From: an uncultured Massilia sp. | Lineage (GTDB): Bacteria; Pseudomonadota; Gammaproteobacteria; Burkholderiales; Burkholderiaceae | Direction: 5' to 3' | Length of the DNA: 50,976 nucleotides | Assembly: GCA_946481275.1 (NCBI GenBank) | Contig: CAMLMV010000047.1 | Span: 1-50,976, forward strand | Shown here: one piece after another, positions 8,695 through 16,872 of the stretch | Position numbering within the stretch: the stretch's first letter is position 1 | Layout: each line of letters opens with the position of its first letter | The notes under the pieces: generated by a model | Database searches by the model: none | The model's input: only the letters and a program-made list of their open reading frames with translations | Told to the model about the DNA's origin: nothing | Program-made: the position numbers and the translations under genes

Positions 8695-10347
8695 TTATGC
8701 CGTGGCCGCGAAGTGGCGGTTCACGCCGCTGAGGATCGCCCGGAACGACGCGGTCATGATGCTGCCGTCCACGCCCACGCCGAACAGCGAACCGCCGCCG
8801 TCGACGCGCAGCTCGACATAGCACGCCGCCTGCGCATCGGCGCCGCGGCCCAGCGCGTGCTCGTGGTAATCCATCACCTTGACGCCGAGGTCCAGTGCAT
8901 TCACGAAGGCGTCGATCGGGCCGTTGCCGATGCCGTGACGGGTCGTGCGCACGCCGTCGATCTCGATGTCCACCTCCAGCCGCGTGCCCTCCTCGCCTTC
9001 ATTCGACATGGCGTGGCCGCGATAGACGTGACGGCCCGGATCCAGGTACTCGCGGCGGAAGATCGCATGGATGTCGGCGGCGGCCACTTCGCGTCCGCTG
9101 CTGTCGGTCGCGTGCTGCACGGCGCGGCTGAATTCGATCTGCAGGCGGCGCGGCAGCACAAAACCGTATTCCTGTTCGAGCAGGTACGCGATGCCGCCCT
9201 TGCCCGACTGGCTGTTCACGCGGATGACGGCATCGTAGCTGCGCCCCAGGTCGGCCGGATCGATGGGCAGGTACGGCACTTCCCAGATCGCGTCGGGCTT
9301 CTGCTGCGCGAAGCCCTTCTTGATCGCGTCCTGGTGCGATCCGGAGAACGCGGTGAACACGAGGTCGCCCGCATACGGATGGCGCGGGTGGACGGGCAGC
9401 TGGTTGCAGTCCTCGACGCACTGGCGCACCGCGTCGATGTCGGAAAAATCGAGCCCCGGGTGGATGCCCTGCGTGTACAGGTTCAGCGCCAGGGTGACGA
9501 TGTCCACGTTGCCGGTGCGTTCGCCGTTCCCGAACAGGCAGCCTTCGACGCGGTCCGCGCCCGCCATGACCGCCAGTTCCGCCGACGCGACGGCCGTGCC
9601 GCGGTCATTGTGAGGATGCACCGAGAGGACGATGGCGTCGCGCCGCTCCAGATGGCGGTGCATCCATTCGATCTGGTCGGCATACACGTTCGGCGTGCTG
9701 CACTCGACCGTCGACGGCAGGTTGACGATCATCCTGCGGTCCGGCGTCGGCTGCCAGGTCGCGGAGACGGCATCGCACACCTCCTTCGCAAAATCCAGTT
9801 CCGTCATGCTGAACGTCTCCGGCGAGTACTCGAACACCCATTCGGTGCCGGGCCGTGCGTCGGTCAGTTCCTTGATCAGGCGGGTGCCGTTCAGCGCGAT
9901 CTGCTTGACGTCCTCCCGGGTCGCGCCGAACACGATGCGGCGGAAGGCCGGCGCGATCGGATTGTAGAGGTGGACGATGGCACGCCGCGCGCCCTGCAGC
10001 GAGTCCACGGTGCGGCGGATCAGGTCCTCGCGCGACTGGGTCAGCACCTCGATCGTCACGTCGTCCGGAATGCGGTCTTCCTCGATCAGCTTGCGCACGA
10101 AATCGAAATCCGTCTGCGACGCGGAGGGGAACGCGACTTCGATCTCCTTGAAGCCGATGCGCACGAGCTGCTCGAACATGCGCAGCTTGCGCTCCACGCT
10201 CATCGGCTCGATCAGGGCCTGGTTCCCGTCGCGCAGGTCGGTGCTCATCCAGATGGGCGGTTGCTCGATGATGCGGTCCGGCCAGGCGCGGGATGTGTTG
10301 GGGACGGTCGGGAAACGGCGGTACTTTGCTGCGGGGTGCGACAACAT
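8695..10347 (-). CDS. leuA: 2-isopropylmalate synthase
   Basis: LeuA condenses acetyl-CoA with 2-oxoisovalerate in the first committed step of leucine synthesis. The 550-residue protein is the long form, with a TIM-barrel catalytic domain and a C-terminal leucine-sensing domain. Diagnostic blocks are [11 protein letters not shown] near residue 35, the metal-binding HPHNDRG, and [10 protein letters not shown]. An AAGGAG ribosome site precedes the ATG. The gene stands alone rather than in a leuABCD operon. Upstream lie a leucine-rich leader peptide, a terminator-like hairpin and a strong promoter, so expression is probably controlled by transcription attenuation. Confidence 0.97.
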   Translation of the reverse strand: MLSHPAAKYRRFPTVPNTSRAWPDRIIEQPPIWMSTDLRDGNQALIEPMSVERKLRMFEQLVRIGFKEIEVAFPSASQTDFDFVRKLIEEDRIPDDVTIEVLTQSREDLIRRTVDSLQGARRAIVHLYNPIAPAFRRIVFGATREDVKQIALNGTRLIKELTDARPGTEWVFEYSPETFSMTELDFAKEVCDAVSATWQPTPDRRMIVNLPSTVECSTPNVYADQIEWMHRHLERRDAIVLSVHPHNDRGTAVASAELAVMAGADRVEGCLFGNGERTGNVDIVTLALNLYTQGIHPGLDFSDIDAVRQCVEDCNQLPVHPRHPYAGDLVFTAFSGSHQDAIKKGFAQQKPDAIWEVPYLPIDPADLGRSYDAVIRVNSQSGKGGIAYLLEQEYGFVLPRRLQIEFSRAVQHATDSSGREVAAADIHAIFRREYLDPGRHVYRGHAMSNEGEEGTRLEVDIEIDGVRTTRHGIGNGPIDAFVNALDLGVKVMDYHEHALGRGADAQAACYVELRVDGGGSLFGVGVDGSIMTASFRAILSGVNRHFAATA

Positions 10348-10466
10348 GACGACTCCTTTTCAGGGCTGTGGGAAAACGTGGACGCGACGGGTCCCGCCGC
10401 ATAGGCGGCACAATGCGACGCGCATGCGGATCACGGAATCCAGACGACGGAAATCAGAGGTGGCGG

Positions 10467-10507
10467 AAAGGCTGCCCGGCTGCCACGGGGCACGTGGCCA
10501 GGCAACC
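10467..10507 (-). terminator. Candidate leuA attenuator hairpin
   Basis: On the minus strand GGTTGCC (10501-10507) pairs with GGCAGCC (10470-10476), with one G-U pair. Inside it GCCACG pairs with CGTGGC around a five-base loop. The stem is followed by only three U residues (10467-10469), so it is a strong hairpin with a weak U-tract. It lies between the leucine-rich leader peptide (ending 10617) and leuA (starting 10347), where a leu attenuator is expected. The competing antiterminator pairing was not worked out. Confidence 0.55.
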
Positions 10508-10616
10508 GGACGCTAGTCGAAAGACGGGAGTGAGCATGGGAATGCGAATCCTATTCTGAAACTTCGGTGGTACGGCACTGCAGTCGAACTGAGGACGAAC
10601 TGCGGGGACAGGCGAT

Positions 10617-10691
10617 TCAGGCCAGGTGCGGTAGCACTAGCGCTAGAGGTAGCGCCAGGGAAGTCAGAAATGTGAGGTTCGCGGTGAGCAT
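10617..10691 (-). CDS. leuL: Leucine-rich leader peptide of leuA
   Basis: This short reading frame encodes 24 residues, nine of them leucine (positions 2, 6, 9, 12, 14, 16, 18, 20, 23). Codons 14, 16, 18 and 20 are all CTA, a rare leucine codon in this GC-rich genome. Clustered rare leucine codons ahead of leuA are the classic design of a leu attenuator leader: a ribosome stalling there when leucyl-tRNA is scarce would favour antitermination. The -10 box ends six bases before the ATG, so transcription should begin at about the start codon and the peptide would be translated from a leaderless message. The symbol is by analogy with enteric leuL. Confidence 0.8.
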   Translation of the reverse strand: MLTANLTFLTSLALPLALVLPHLA

Positions 10692-10697
10692 TCTTTT

Positions 10698-10727
10698 AAT
10701 ATAAAAAGTTTATGCCGATTGTGTCAA
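10698..10727 (-). promoter_or_regulatory. Sigma-70 promoter of the leu leader and leuA
   Basis: On the minus strand a perfect TTGACA (10722-10727) is followed after 18 bases by TATATT (10698-10703). This is the strongest promoter-like sequence in the core part of the window. It begins only eight bases after the dnaE2 stop codon, so leuA has its own transcription unit and need not depend on dnaE2 readthrough. Confidence 0.8.
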
Positions 10728-10734
10728 GCAAAAC

Positions 10735-13700
10735 CTAGCAAAAGTCACGACTGCGCGCATCGAGCTTGCCGAGCAGGTGCGACATGTCGACGAGGCGCTT
10801 GGCCACGAGGTGCCGCACTTCCCCTTCGCGCTGCCACACGCCGTACACGCCCAGCAGCGACGCGTTCAGCACTTCGCGCCGCTGCTGTTCGACGAGCTGC
10901 GGCCACACGATCACGTTGATGTTGCCCGTCTCGTCCTCGATGGTCAGGAACAGCACGCCCTTCGCCGTGCCGGGACGCTGGCGCACCGTGACGATGCCGC
11001 AGGCGCGCGCGAGCTGGCCATTTTGAAAATCGTGCAGTACGTCGGCCGGCAGGAAGCGCTGCGCCAGCAGCCGATCGCGCAGCAGCGCCAGCGGATGGCG
11101 GCCCAGCGTGAGGCCCTGCGCGCGGTAGTCGCCGACGATCTCCTCACCTTCCTGCGGCGCGGGCAGCTCGGGCACGTCCTCGACGGGCGCCGTGGGCTTC
11201 AATAAATCCTTGTCCGGCACGGCGCCCGCCGCTTCCCACAACGCCTGGCGGCGGTGGCCCGCCAGCGGTCCGAGCGCATTGCCGGCGGCGAGCACCTGCA
11301 GGTCGCCGCGATCGAGTCCCGCGCGGCGCGCGAGGTCGGCGACATTTGCGAACGGCCGCAGCGCGCGCGCGAGCTCGATGCGCTCCGCCGCTTCCTGCCC
11401 CATCCCGCGCAGCATGTGCAGGCCGAGGCGCATGGCGGGCTGGCCGCGTGCGTGGTCATCCAGATCCTCCAGGGTGGATTCCCAGGAACTGATCGTGATG
11501 TCGACGGGCCGCACCTCGATGCCGTGCCGGCGCGCGTCCTGCACGAGTTGCGACGGGCTGTAGAAGCCCATCGGCTGGCTGTTCAGCAGCGCGCACAGGA
11601 ATGCGGCCGGCTCGTGGCACTTGAGCCAGGAACTGGCATACGCGAGCAGCGCAAAGCTGGCCGCGTGCGATTCGGGGAAGCCGTATTCGCCGAAGCCCTG
11701 GATCTGGCTGAAGATCTGTTCCGCGAACGACTGGTCGTAACCCTTGGCCAGCATGCCGCCGACGATGCGCTGGTAATATTTTTCGAGCCCGCCCTTGCGC
11801 TTCCACGCGGCCATCGCGCGGCGCAGCTGGTCCGCCTCGCCCGGGGTAAAACCGGCGGCGAGGATCGCCACCTGCATCACCTGCTCCTGGAAGATCGGCA
11901 CGCCCAGCGTGCGTTCCAGCGCAACCTTCATGTCCGGGCTCGGATACTTCACGGGTTCCTTCTGCTCGCGCCGCTGCAGGTACGGATGCACCATGCCGCC
12001 CTGGATCGGCCCGGGGCGCACGATCGCGACCTGGATCACGAGGTCGTAGAACGTCTTCGGCTTCATCCGCGGCAGCATGCTCATTTGCGCGCGCGATTCG
12101 ATCTGGAAGACGCCGACCGTGTCCGCGCGGCGGATCATCGCGTAGGTGGCAGGATCGTCGTGCGGGATGTCCTGCATTTCGAACGTCGTGCCGTGGCGCA
12201 GGCCGACCAGTTCGAACCCGCGGCGCAGCATCGACAGCATGCCGAGCGCCAGCACGTCGACCTTCATGAGGCCCAGTTCCTCGAGGTCGTCCTTGTCCCA
12301 CTGGATCACGCTGCGGTCTTCCATCGTCGCGTTCTCGATGGGGACGAGGCGCGACAGCTGCCCGCGCGCCATCACGAACCCGCCCGGATGCTGCGACAGG
12401 TGGCGCGGAAAGCCGAGCAGGCGCTGCGCCAGCGACGCCCATTGCTGCGACAGCGGCGCCTCCGGATCGAGCCCGCTCTCGGCCAGGCGGTTCAGCAGGT
12501 CGGCCTTGCTGTCGAACCAGTGGTGCTGCTTGCACACCTTGTCGACGATGGCGAGGTCCACGCCGAGCGCGCGGCCGCTGTCGCGCAGCGCGCTTTTCGG
12601 CCGGTAGCTGATGACGACCGCCGCCAGCGCCGCGCGGGTGCGCCCGTACTTGCGGTAGATGTACTGGATGACTTCCTCGCGGCGCTGGTGCTCGAAGTCG
12701 ACGTCGATGTCGGGCGGCTCGTTCCGCTCCTTCGAGATGAAGCGCTCGAACAGCAGGTTGCCGCGCGCCGGATCGACTTCCGTGATGCCCAGGCAGTAGC
12801 ACACGGCGGAATTGGCCGCCGAGCCGCGGCCCTGGCACAGGATCTGTTGCGAGCGCGCGTAGCGCACGATGTCGTACACGGTGAGGAAGTAGTGCTCGTA
12901 GCGCATCTCGGCGATCAGCGCGAGCTCGTATTCGATCTGCGCCTGGACCTTCGCCGGGATGCCGTCCGTGAAGCGCCGGTGCGCGCCGATCCACGTCTGC
13001 TCGCGCAGATAGCTCGCGGCCGTGTGGCCGGCGGGGACCACCTCGTCCGGGTATTCGTAGCGCAGTTCGTCCAACGAGAACGTGCACAGGCGCGCGATGC
13101 GGACCGTCTCGTCCAGCGCCGCGCGCGGGTAGATGTTCGCGAGGCGCACGCGCGAGCGCAGATGCTGCTCCGCGTTGGGCGCGAGCTGGTAGCCGCACTG
13201 CGCCACGGGCTTGCCGGCGCGGATGGCCGTCATCGTGTCCTGCAGGGGTTTGCGCGAGCGGACATGCATCGTCACGTGGCCGCACGCGACGATGCGCATG
13301 CCGTGCTGCCACGCGACTTCCTTGATGGCGGCGCGGTGCGCGTCGTCGAACGCGCGGTGCAGCAGCGTGAGGCCGAGCCACGCGCGGCCGGGGAACGTCT
13401 GCGCGAGCCACGCGGCCTGCCGGTGCAGGCGGTCGACGTCTTCCGGCAGGTGACCGGGATACGCGGGCAGCAGGATCGCAAGGCAATCCGGCATGCCGCG
13501 CAGGTGCTCGAGGCCTTCGGGCGGTCCATCGAAATCGGACGGATGCAGCCGGTACGTGCCCTTCTCGCTGCGCGTGCGGCCCAGTGTGATCATCTCCGAC
13601 AGGTTGCCGTAGCCGTTGCGGTTCTGTGCCAGCAATAACAGGGACAATGCGCGGCTGCCGTCCTCCGGATGCTGCAGATGAAAATGCGCGCCGACGATGA

Positions 13701-13953
13701 ACGGCAGCTTCGCCCGCTTCGCCTCCGCATGCGCGCGCACGACGCCGGCCAGCGAGCACTCGTCCGCCAGCGCCAGCGCCGTGTAGCCCAGCTGCACGGC
13801 GCGGTCCACCAGTTCTTCCGCATGCGACGCGCCTTGCAGGAACGAAAAGTTCGACAGGCAAAACAATTCCGCATACGCTGGCAACCCTGCTGCCGCGCCA
13901 AGATGAGCATCAAACGCAGGCGGCGACAACCGGGTTGGAGGAAGATCAGGCAT
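10735..13953 (-). CDS. dnaE2: Error-prone DNA polymerase III alpha subunit DnaE2 (ImuC)
   Basis: DnaE2 carries out translesion synthesis and damage-induced mutagenesis together with ImuA and ImuB. The protein has 1072 residues, normal for the family. It begins with a PHP domain (YAELFCLSNFSFLQGASHAEE), has the polymerase aspartate motif PPDIDVDFEH, a finger/clamp region around VSLGRAM-like PGEADQLRRAMAAWKRKGG, and a C-terminal OB fold (GIVTVRQRPGTAKGVLFLTIEDE). A LexA-type operator lies 32 bases upstream. The usual imuA-imuB-dnaE2 operon is split here: imuB and part of imuA are about 22 kb away at 35765-37540. Confidence 0.96.
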   Translation of the reverse strand: MPDLPPTRLSPPAFDAHLGAAAGLPAYAELFCLSNFSFLQGASHAEELVDRAVQLGYTALALADECSLAGVVRAHAEAKRAKLPFIVGAHFHLQHPEDGSRALSLLLLAQNRNGYGNLSEMITLGRTRSEKGTYRLHPSDFDGPPEGLEHLRGMPDCLAILLPAYPGHLPEDVDRLHRQAAWLAQTFPGRAWLGLTLLHRAFDDAHRAAIKEVAWQHGMRIVACGHVTMHVRSRKPLQDTMTAIRAGKPVAQCGYQLAPNAEQHLRSRVRLANIYPRAALDETVRIARLCTFSLDELRYEYPDEVVPAGHTAASYLREQTWIGAHRRFTDGIPAKVQAQIEYELALIAEMRYEHYFLTVYDIVRYARSQQILCQGRGSAANSAVCYCLGITEVDPARGNLLFERFISKERNEPPDIDVDFEHQRREEVIQYIYRKYGRTRAALAAVVISYRPKSALRDSGRALGVDLAIVDKVCKQHHWFDSKADLLNRLAESGLDPEAPLSQQWASLAQRLLGFPRHLSQHPGGFVMARGQLSRLVPIENATMEDRSVIQWDKDDLEELGLMKVDVLALGMLSMLRRGFELVGLRHGTTFEMQDIPHDDPATYAMIRRADTVGVFQIESRAQMSMLPRMKPKTFYDLVIQVAIVRPGPIQGGMVHPYLQRREQKEPVKYPSPDMKVALERTLGVPIFQEQVMQVAILAAGFTPGEADQLRRAMAAWKRKGGLEKYYQRIVGGMLAKGYDQSFAEQIFSQIQGFGEYGFPESHAASFALLAYASSWLKCHEPAAFLCALLNSQPMGFYSPSQLVQDARRHGIEVRPVDITISSWESTLEDLDDHARGQPAMRLGLHMLRGMGQEAAERIELARALRPFANVADLARRAGLDRGDLQVLAAGNALGPLAGHRRQALWEAAGAVPDKDLLKPTAPVEDVPELPAPQEGEEIVGDYRAQGLTLGRHPLALLRDRLLAQRFLPADVLHDFQNGQLARACGIVTVRQRPGTAKGVLFLTIEDETGNINVIVWPQLVEQQRREVLNASLLGVYGVWQREGEVRHLVAKRLVDMSHLLGKLDARSRDFC

Positions 13954-13984
13954 GGTTTTTTAGTCAAAATAGTGTATTATGAAA

Positions 13985-14004
13985 TACTGTATATAAACCC
14001 AGTA
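13985..14004. promoter_or_regulatory. LexA (SOS) operator before dnaE2
   Basis: The 20 bases from TACTGTATAT to CCCAGTA match the enteric LexA consensus at 17 of 20 positions, and the arms TACTG and CAGTA are perfect inverted repeats. It lies between dnaE2 (start 13953, minus) and the PhzF-like gene (start 14032, plus). Control of dnaE2 by the SOS response is the obvious reading. Whether the rightward gene is also affected is open. Confidence 0.8.
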
Positions 14005-14031
14005 TAGCTGACGAACCCGACCTTGCCAAAT

Positions 14032-14814
14032 ATGCACACCCACTCCTTGCGCTGCTTCGGTGCCCGCCCGGGTACCGGCAACCCGGCCCTCGTCATCGAG
14101 GGCGGCGACCACGACCCCGACGCCCGCCTGGCGCTTGCCCGCGCGCGCGACACGACCTGCGTCTTCATCGACGTCGGTAGCGATGGTGCGCTGTCCGTCG
14201 ATTACTACTACCCGCACAAGCGCAGCCCGCTGTGCCTCCATGCGACGCTGGCCGTGGCGGCCGTGCTGTCCGCACGCGATCCGCATGCGGACGCGATCGC
14301 CGTGCGCACGGCGGTCGAAGGGCAACGCCTGGAACTGGTACGGGGCGGCGAGGATTATTTCGTCCGCCTGTCCGCGCAGCCGGTGGCGGCGCAGGACGTC
14401 GGCGCCGACGTGGCCGCCGAACTGCTGGGCGTACCGGCGGCGTCGCTGGGCACGCCGCCGCGCGTGGCGTCGGTCGGCAGTCCCAAGCTGCTCGTCAAGG
14501 TGGCGGATACGGACGCGTTATATGGCCTCGCGCCCGACCTCGCGCGCATCGCCGCGTGGGGCAAGGAGGCCGGCATCAACGGCATCTACGCGTGGTGCCG
14601 CCGGGATGACGGCACGTTCGAGGGCCGCAACTTCAACCACCTCGACCCGCGGCTGGAAGACAGCGCGACGGGCGTCGCGGCGGGTGCGTTGACGGCACTG
14701 CTCGGCCTCGGCATCCGGCTGCGCCAGGGCCGCGCGACGGGCGGCGATTGCCTGATCCGCACGCGCAGGGAAGGCGCCGCCATCCTCGTCGGCGGCGCAG
14801 TCGAAACCATTTGA
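14032..14814 (+). CDS. PhzF family isomerase-like protein
   Basis: This 260-residue protein belongs to the PhzF/diaminopimelate-epimerase-fold family. It shows the early TGNPALVIEGGD block, the substrate-loop SPLCLHATLAVAAVL, and the late EDSATGVAAGALTALLG, which correspond to the GNP-A-V and EDPATGSAAGAL signatures. Most family members have no known substrate; PhzF itself isomerises a phenazine precursor, but no phenazine genes are present here. An ATG at 14032 is chosen over an in-frame TTG at 14023. The gene is divergent from dnaE2 and shares the LexA-box region. Confidence 0.85.
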   Translation: MHTHSLRCFGARPGTGNPALVIEGGDHDPDARLALARARDTTCVFIDVGSDGALSVDYYYPHKRSPLCLHATLAVAAVLSARDPHADAIAVRTAVEGQRLELVRGGEDYFVRLSAQPVAAQDVGADVAAELLGVPAASLGTPPRVASVGSPKLLVKVADTDALYGLAPDLARIAAWGKEAGINGIYAWCRRDDGTFEGRNFNHLDPRLEDSATGVAAGALTALLGLGIRLRQGRATGGDCLIRTRREGAAILVGGAVETI

Positions 14815-14859
14815 TTCGCAGGTGTTGTACCCCCCAACCCACTCATCAAGGAGACCGAA

Positions 14860-15249
14860 ATGGAACGGAACGTCGTAGGCTGGTTCGAAATCTATGTGGA
14901 CGACATGAAGCGCGCCCGCGCTTTCTATGAAACCGTGTTCGAGGCAAAACTGGAGAACCTCGCGCCGGAAGGCGGCGAAGCGCCGGGCGGCCTGGAGATG
15001 TGGGCCTTCGCGGGCGACCCGAACGCCGGCGGCGCGGCCGGGTCGATCGTCAAGATGGAAGGCTGCAAGGCCGGCGGCAACAGCACGATCGTCTATTTCA
15101 GCTGCGCCGACTGCGCCGTCGAAGCGGCGCGCGCCGCCGCGAACGGCGGGCGCATCTTCAAGGACAAGTTCTCGATCGGGCAGTACGGCCACATCGCCCT
15201 CGTCGAAGATACCGAGGGCAACATCATCGGCCTGCACTCGATGAATTGA
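14860..15249 (+). CDS. VOC family (glyoxalase/dioxygenase fold) protein
   Basis: This 129-residue protein has the vicinal-oxygen-chelate fold. It opens with VVGWFEIYVDDMKRARAFYETVF and closes with GHIALVEDTEGNIIGLHS, the beta-alpha-beta-beta-beta repeats that place metal ligands in the family. The nearest group is the bleomycin-resistance/glyoxalase-like proteins of unknown substrate. AAGGAG precedes the ATG by eight bases. It converges with a second VOC gene, their stop codons only one base apart. Confidence 0.85.
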   Translation: MERNVVGWFEIYVDDMKRARAFYETVFEAKLENLAPEGGEAPGGLEMWAFAGDPNAGGAAGSIVKMEGCKAGGNSTIVYFSCADCAVEAARAAANGGRIFKDKFSIGQYGHIALVEDTEGNIIGLHSMN

Positions 15250-15250
15250 T

Positions 15251-15649
15251 TCAAGCCTGGGGGGCCATCCAGGCCAGTTCCCAGATATGGCCATCGAGGT
15301 CTTCGAACCCGTGGCCATACATGAAGCCGTGATCCTGCGGCGGCCGCGGCGCGCGGCCGCCGGCAGCAACGGCTTTCGCCACCAGCGCATCCACTTCCTC
15401 GCGGCTCTCGCAGCTCAGGCAGACGAGCACCTCCGTCGCTTCCTTCGCCTGCACGAGGGGCTTGTCGACAAACGTCTTGAAGAACGGTTCCGTGAGCAGC
15501 ATCGCGTAGATGCTGCCGTCCGCGATCACCATGCACGCGCCGCTCTCGTTGGTGAACTGGGGATTGAACGTATAGCCCAGCGCCTCGAAGAACGCCTTGG
15601 ATTTGTCCAGGTCCTTGACGGCCAGGTTGACGAAGATCTGCTTGTTCAT
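15251..15649 (-). CDS. VOC family protein (second, convergent)
   Basis: This is a 132-residue VOC-fold protein. It starts KQIFVNLAVKDLDKSKAFFEALGYTFNPQFT and ends with GFEDLDGHIWELAWM, typical of the YaeR/PhnB-like lactoylglutathione-lyase-related group. AGGAGG lies just before the ATG. Sequence similarity to the neighbouring VOC gene at 14860 is low by eye, so they are not a recent tandem duplicate. Function unknown. Confidence 0.87.
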   Translation of the reverse strand: MNKQIFVNLAVKDLDKSKAFFEALGYTFNPQFTNESGACMVIADGSIYAMLLTEPFFKTFVDKPLVQAKEATEVLVCLSCESREEVDALVAKAVAAGGRAPRPPQDHGFMYGHGFEDLDGHIWELAWMAPQA

Positions 15650-15775
15650 GATGCCTCCTAGTGTTGGGTGAAAGTGGATGCCACATGCCTACGACGAACG
15701 GGGCATCACGAAATCGACAACGTCTTCAAAAAAACTTTTTTTGAACACCGGGGTCAGAGCCCGATTTGACGTTTG

Positions 15776-16744
15776 TCAGCCGGCCAGGAAGCCGCTCAAC
15801 TTCGCCAGGTCGATGTTGCCCCCGCTGACGAGAATCCCGACCTTCTTGCCGCGGAGTTCATCCTGCATGCGCCGCGCCGCCGCGAACCCGAGGCAGCCGG
15901 TCGGCTCCACGACGATCTTCATGCGCTCGGCAAAGAAGCGCATGCATTGCACCAGCTCGTCGTCGCTGGCCGTCAGGATGTCGTCGACGTCGCGCCGGAT
16001 GATCGGGAACGTCAGGTTGCCCAGGTGCTGCGTCTGGGCGCCGTCGGCGATGGTCTGCGGGGTGTCGATATGCACGATCGCGCCCGTGCGGAACGATTGC
16101 TGGCCGTCGTTGCCCGCTTCCGGTTCCACGCCGTACAGGCGGCAATCCGGCGCCAGCGCGCGCGTGGCCAGCGCGGAGCCGGACAGCAGCCCGCCGCCGC
16201 CCAGGCACACGAAGAACGCGTCCAGCGGGCCCACTTCCTCGAACAATTCCTTCGCGGCCGTGCCCTGCCCCGCGATCACGTCCGGGTGGTCGTACGGCGG
16301 GATCAAGGTGAGGCCGTGCTTCTGCGCGAGGTCGCGGCCGATCTGCTCGCGGTCTTCGGTGTAGCGGTCGTACATCACGACGTTGCCGCCGTAGCCGCGC
16401 GTGGCGGCGACCTTGGCGGCAGGAGCGTCCTGCGGCATCACGATCGTGGCGGGGATGCCGAGCAGTTTTGCCGACAGCGCGATGGCCTGCGCGTGGTTCC
16501 CCGACGAGAACGCGACGACGCCGGCGCGGCGCTGCTCGGGCGAGAATTTCATCAGCGCGTTGTAGGCGCCGCGGAACTTGAAGGCGCCCATGCGCTGCAT
16601 GTTCTCGCACTTGAAAAAGACCTGGGCGCCGAAGGCGTCGTCGACGGTACGCGACGTCAGCACCGGGGTGCGGTTGGCGATGCCGGCGATCCGGGACGCC
16701 GCCTGGACGACGTCATCGTAGGTAGGGAGCGAAGGTGTGCTCAT
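15776..16744 (-). CDS. PLP-dependent threonine/serine dehydratase (threo-3-hydroxyaspartate dehydratase-like)
   Basis: This 322-residue fold-type II PLP enzyme lacks the C-terminal regulatory domain of IlvA. Lys56 in GAFKFRGA is the Schiff-base lysine. SSGNHAQA binds the substrate carboxylate, GGGGLLSG holds the PLP phosphate, and SGGNIDL is the late PLP-ring contact. This size and the ACT-less architecture fit the serine racemase/threo-3-hydroxyaspartate ammonia-lyase/catabolic threonine dehydratase group. The exact substrate cannot be chosen from sequence alone. An AAGGA site lies upstream. The gene is divergent from the TonB-dependent receptor gene. Confidence 0.87.
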   Translation of the reverse strand: MSTPSLPTYDDVVQAASRIAGIANRTPVLTSRTVDDAFGAQVFFKCENMQRMGAFKFRGAYNALMKFSPEQRRAGVVAFSSGNHAQAIALSAKLLGIPATIVMPQDAPAAKVAATRGYGGNVVMYDRYTEDREQIGRDLAQKHGLTLIPPYDHPDVIAGQGTAAKELFEEVGPLDAFFVCLGGGGLLSGSALATRALAPDCRLYGVEPEAGNDGQQSFRTGAIVHIDTPQTIADGAQTQHLGNLTFPIIRRDVDDILTASDDELVQCMRFFAERMKIVVEPTGCLGFAAARRMQDELRGKKVGILVSGGNIDLAKLSGFLAG

Positions 16745-16872
16745 CCTGTTTTCCTTTTGGGTTGGTCGATGGGTGGCAGCATTCTAATCCTTCCTTGTTG
16801 TACTTATGAGACGTCCAATGGTTGCCTTCATGGAAATTCATTAATATGCAATTTTTCCCTGGAGCCTACCCC

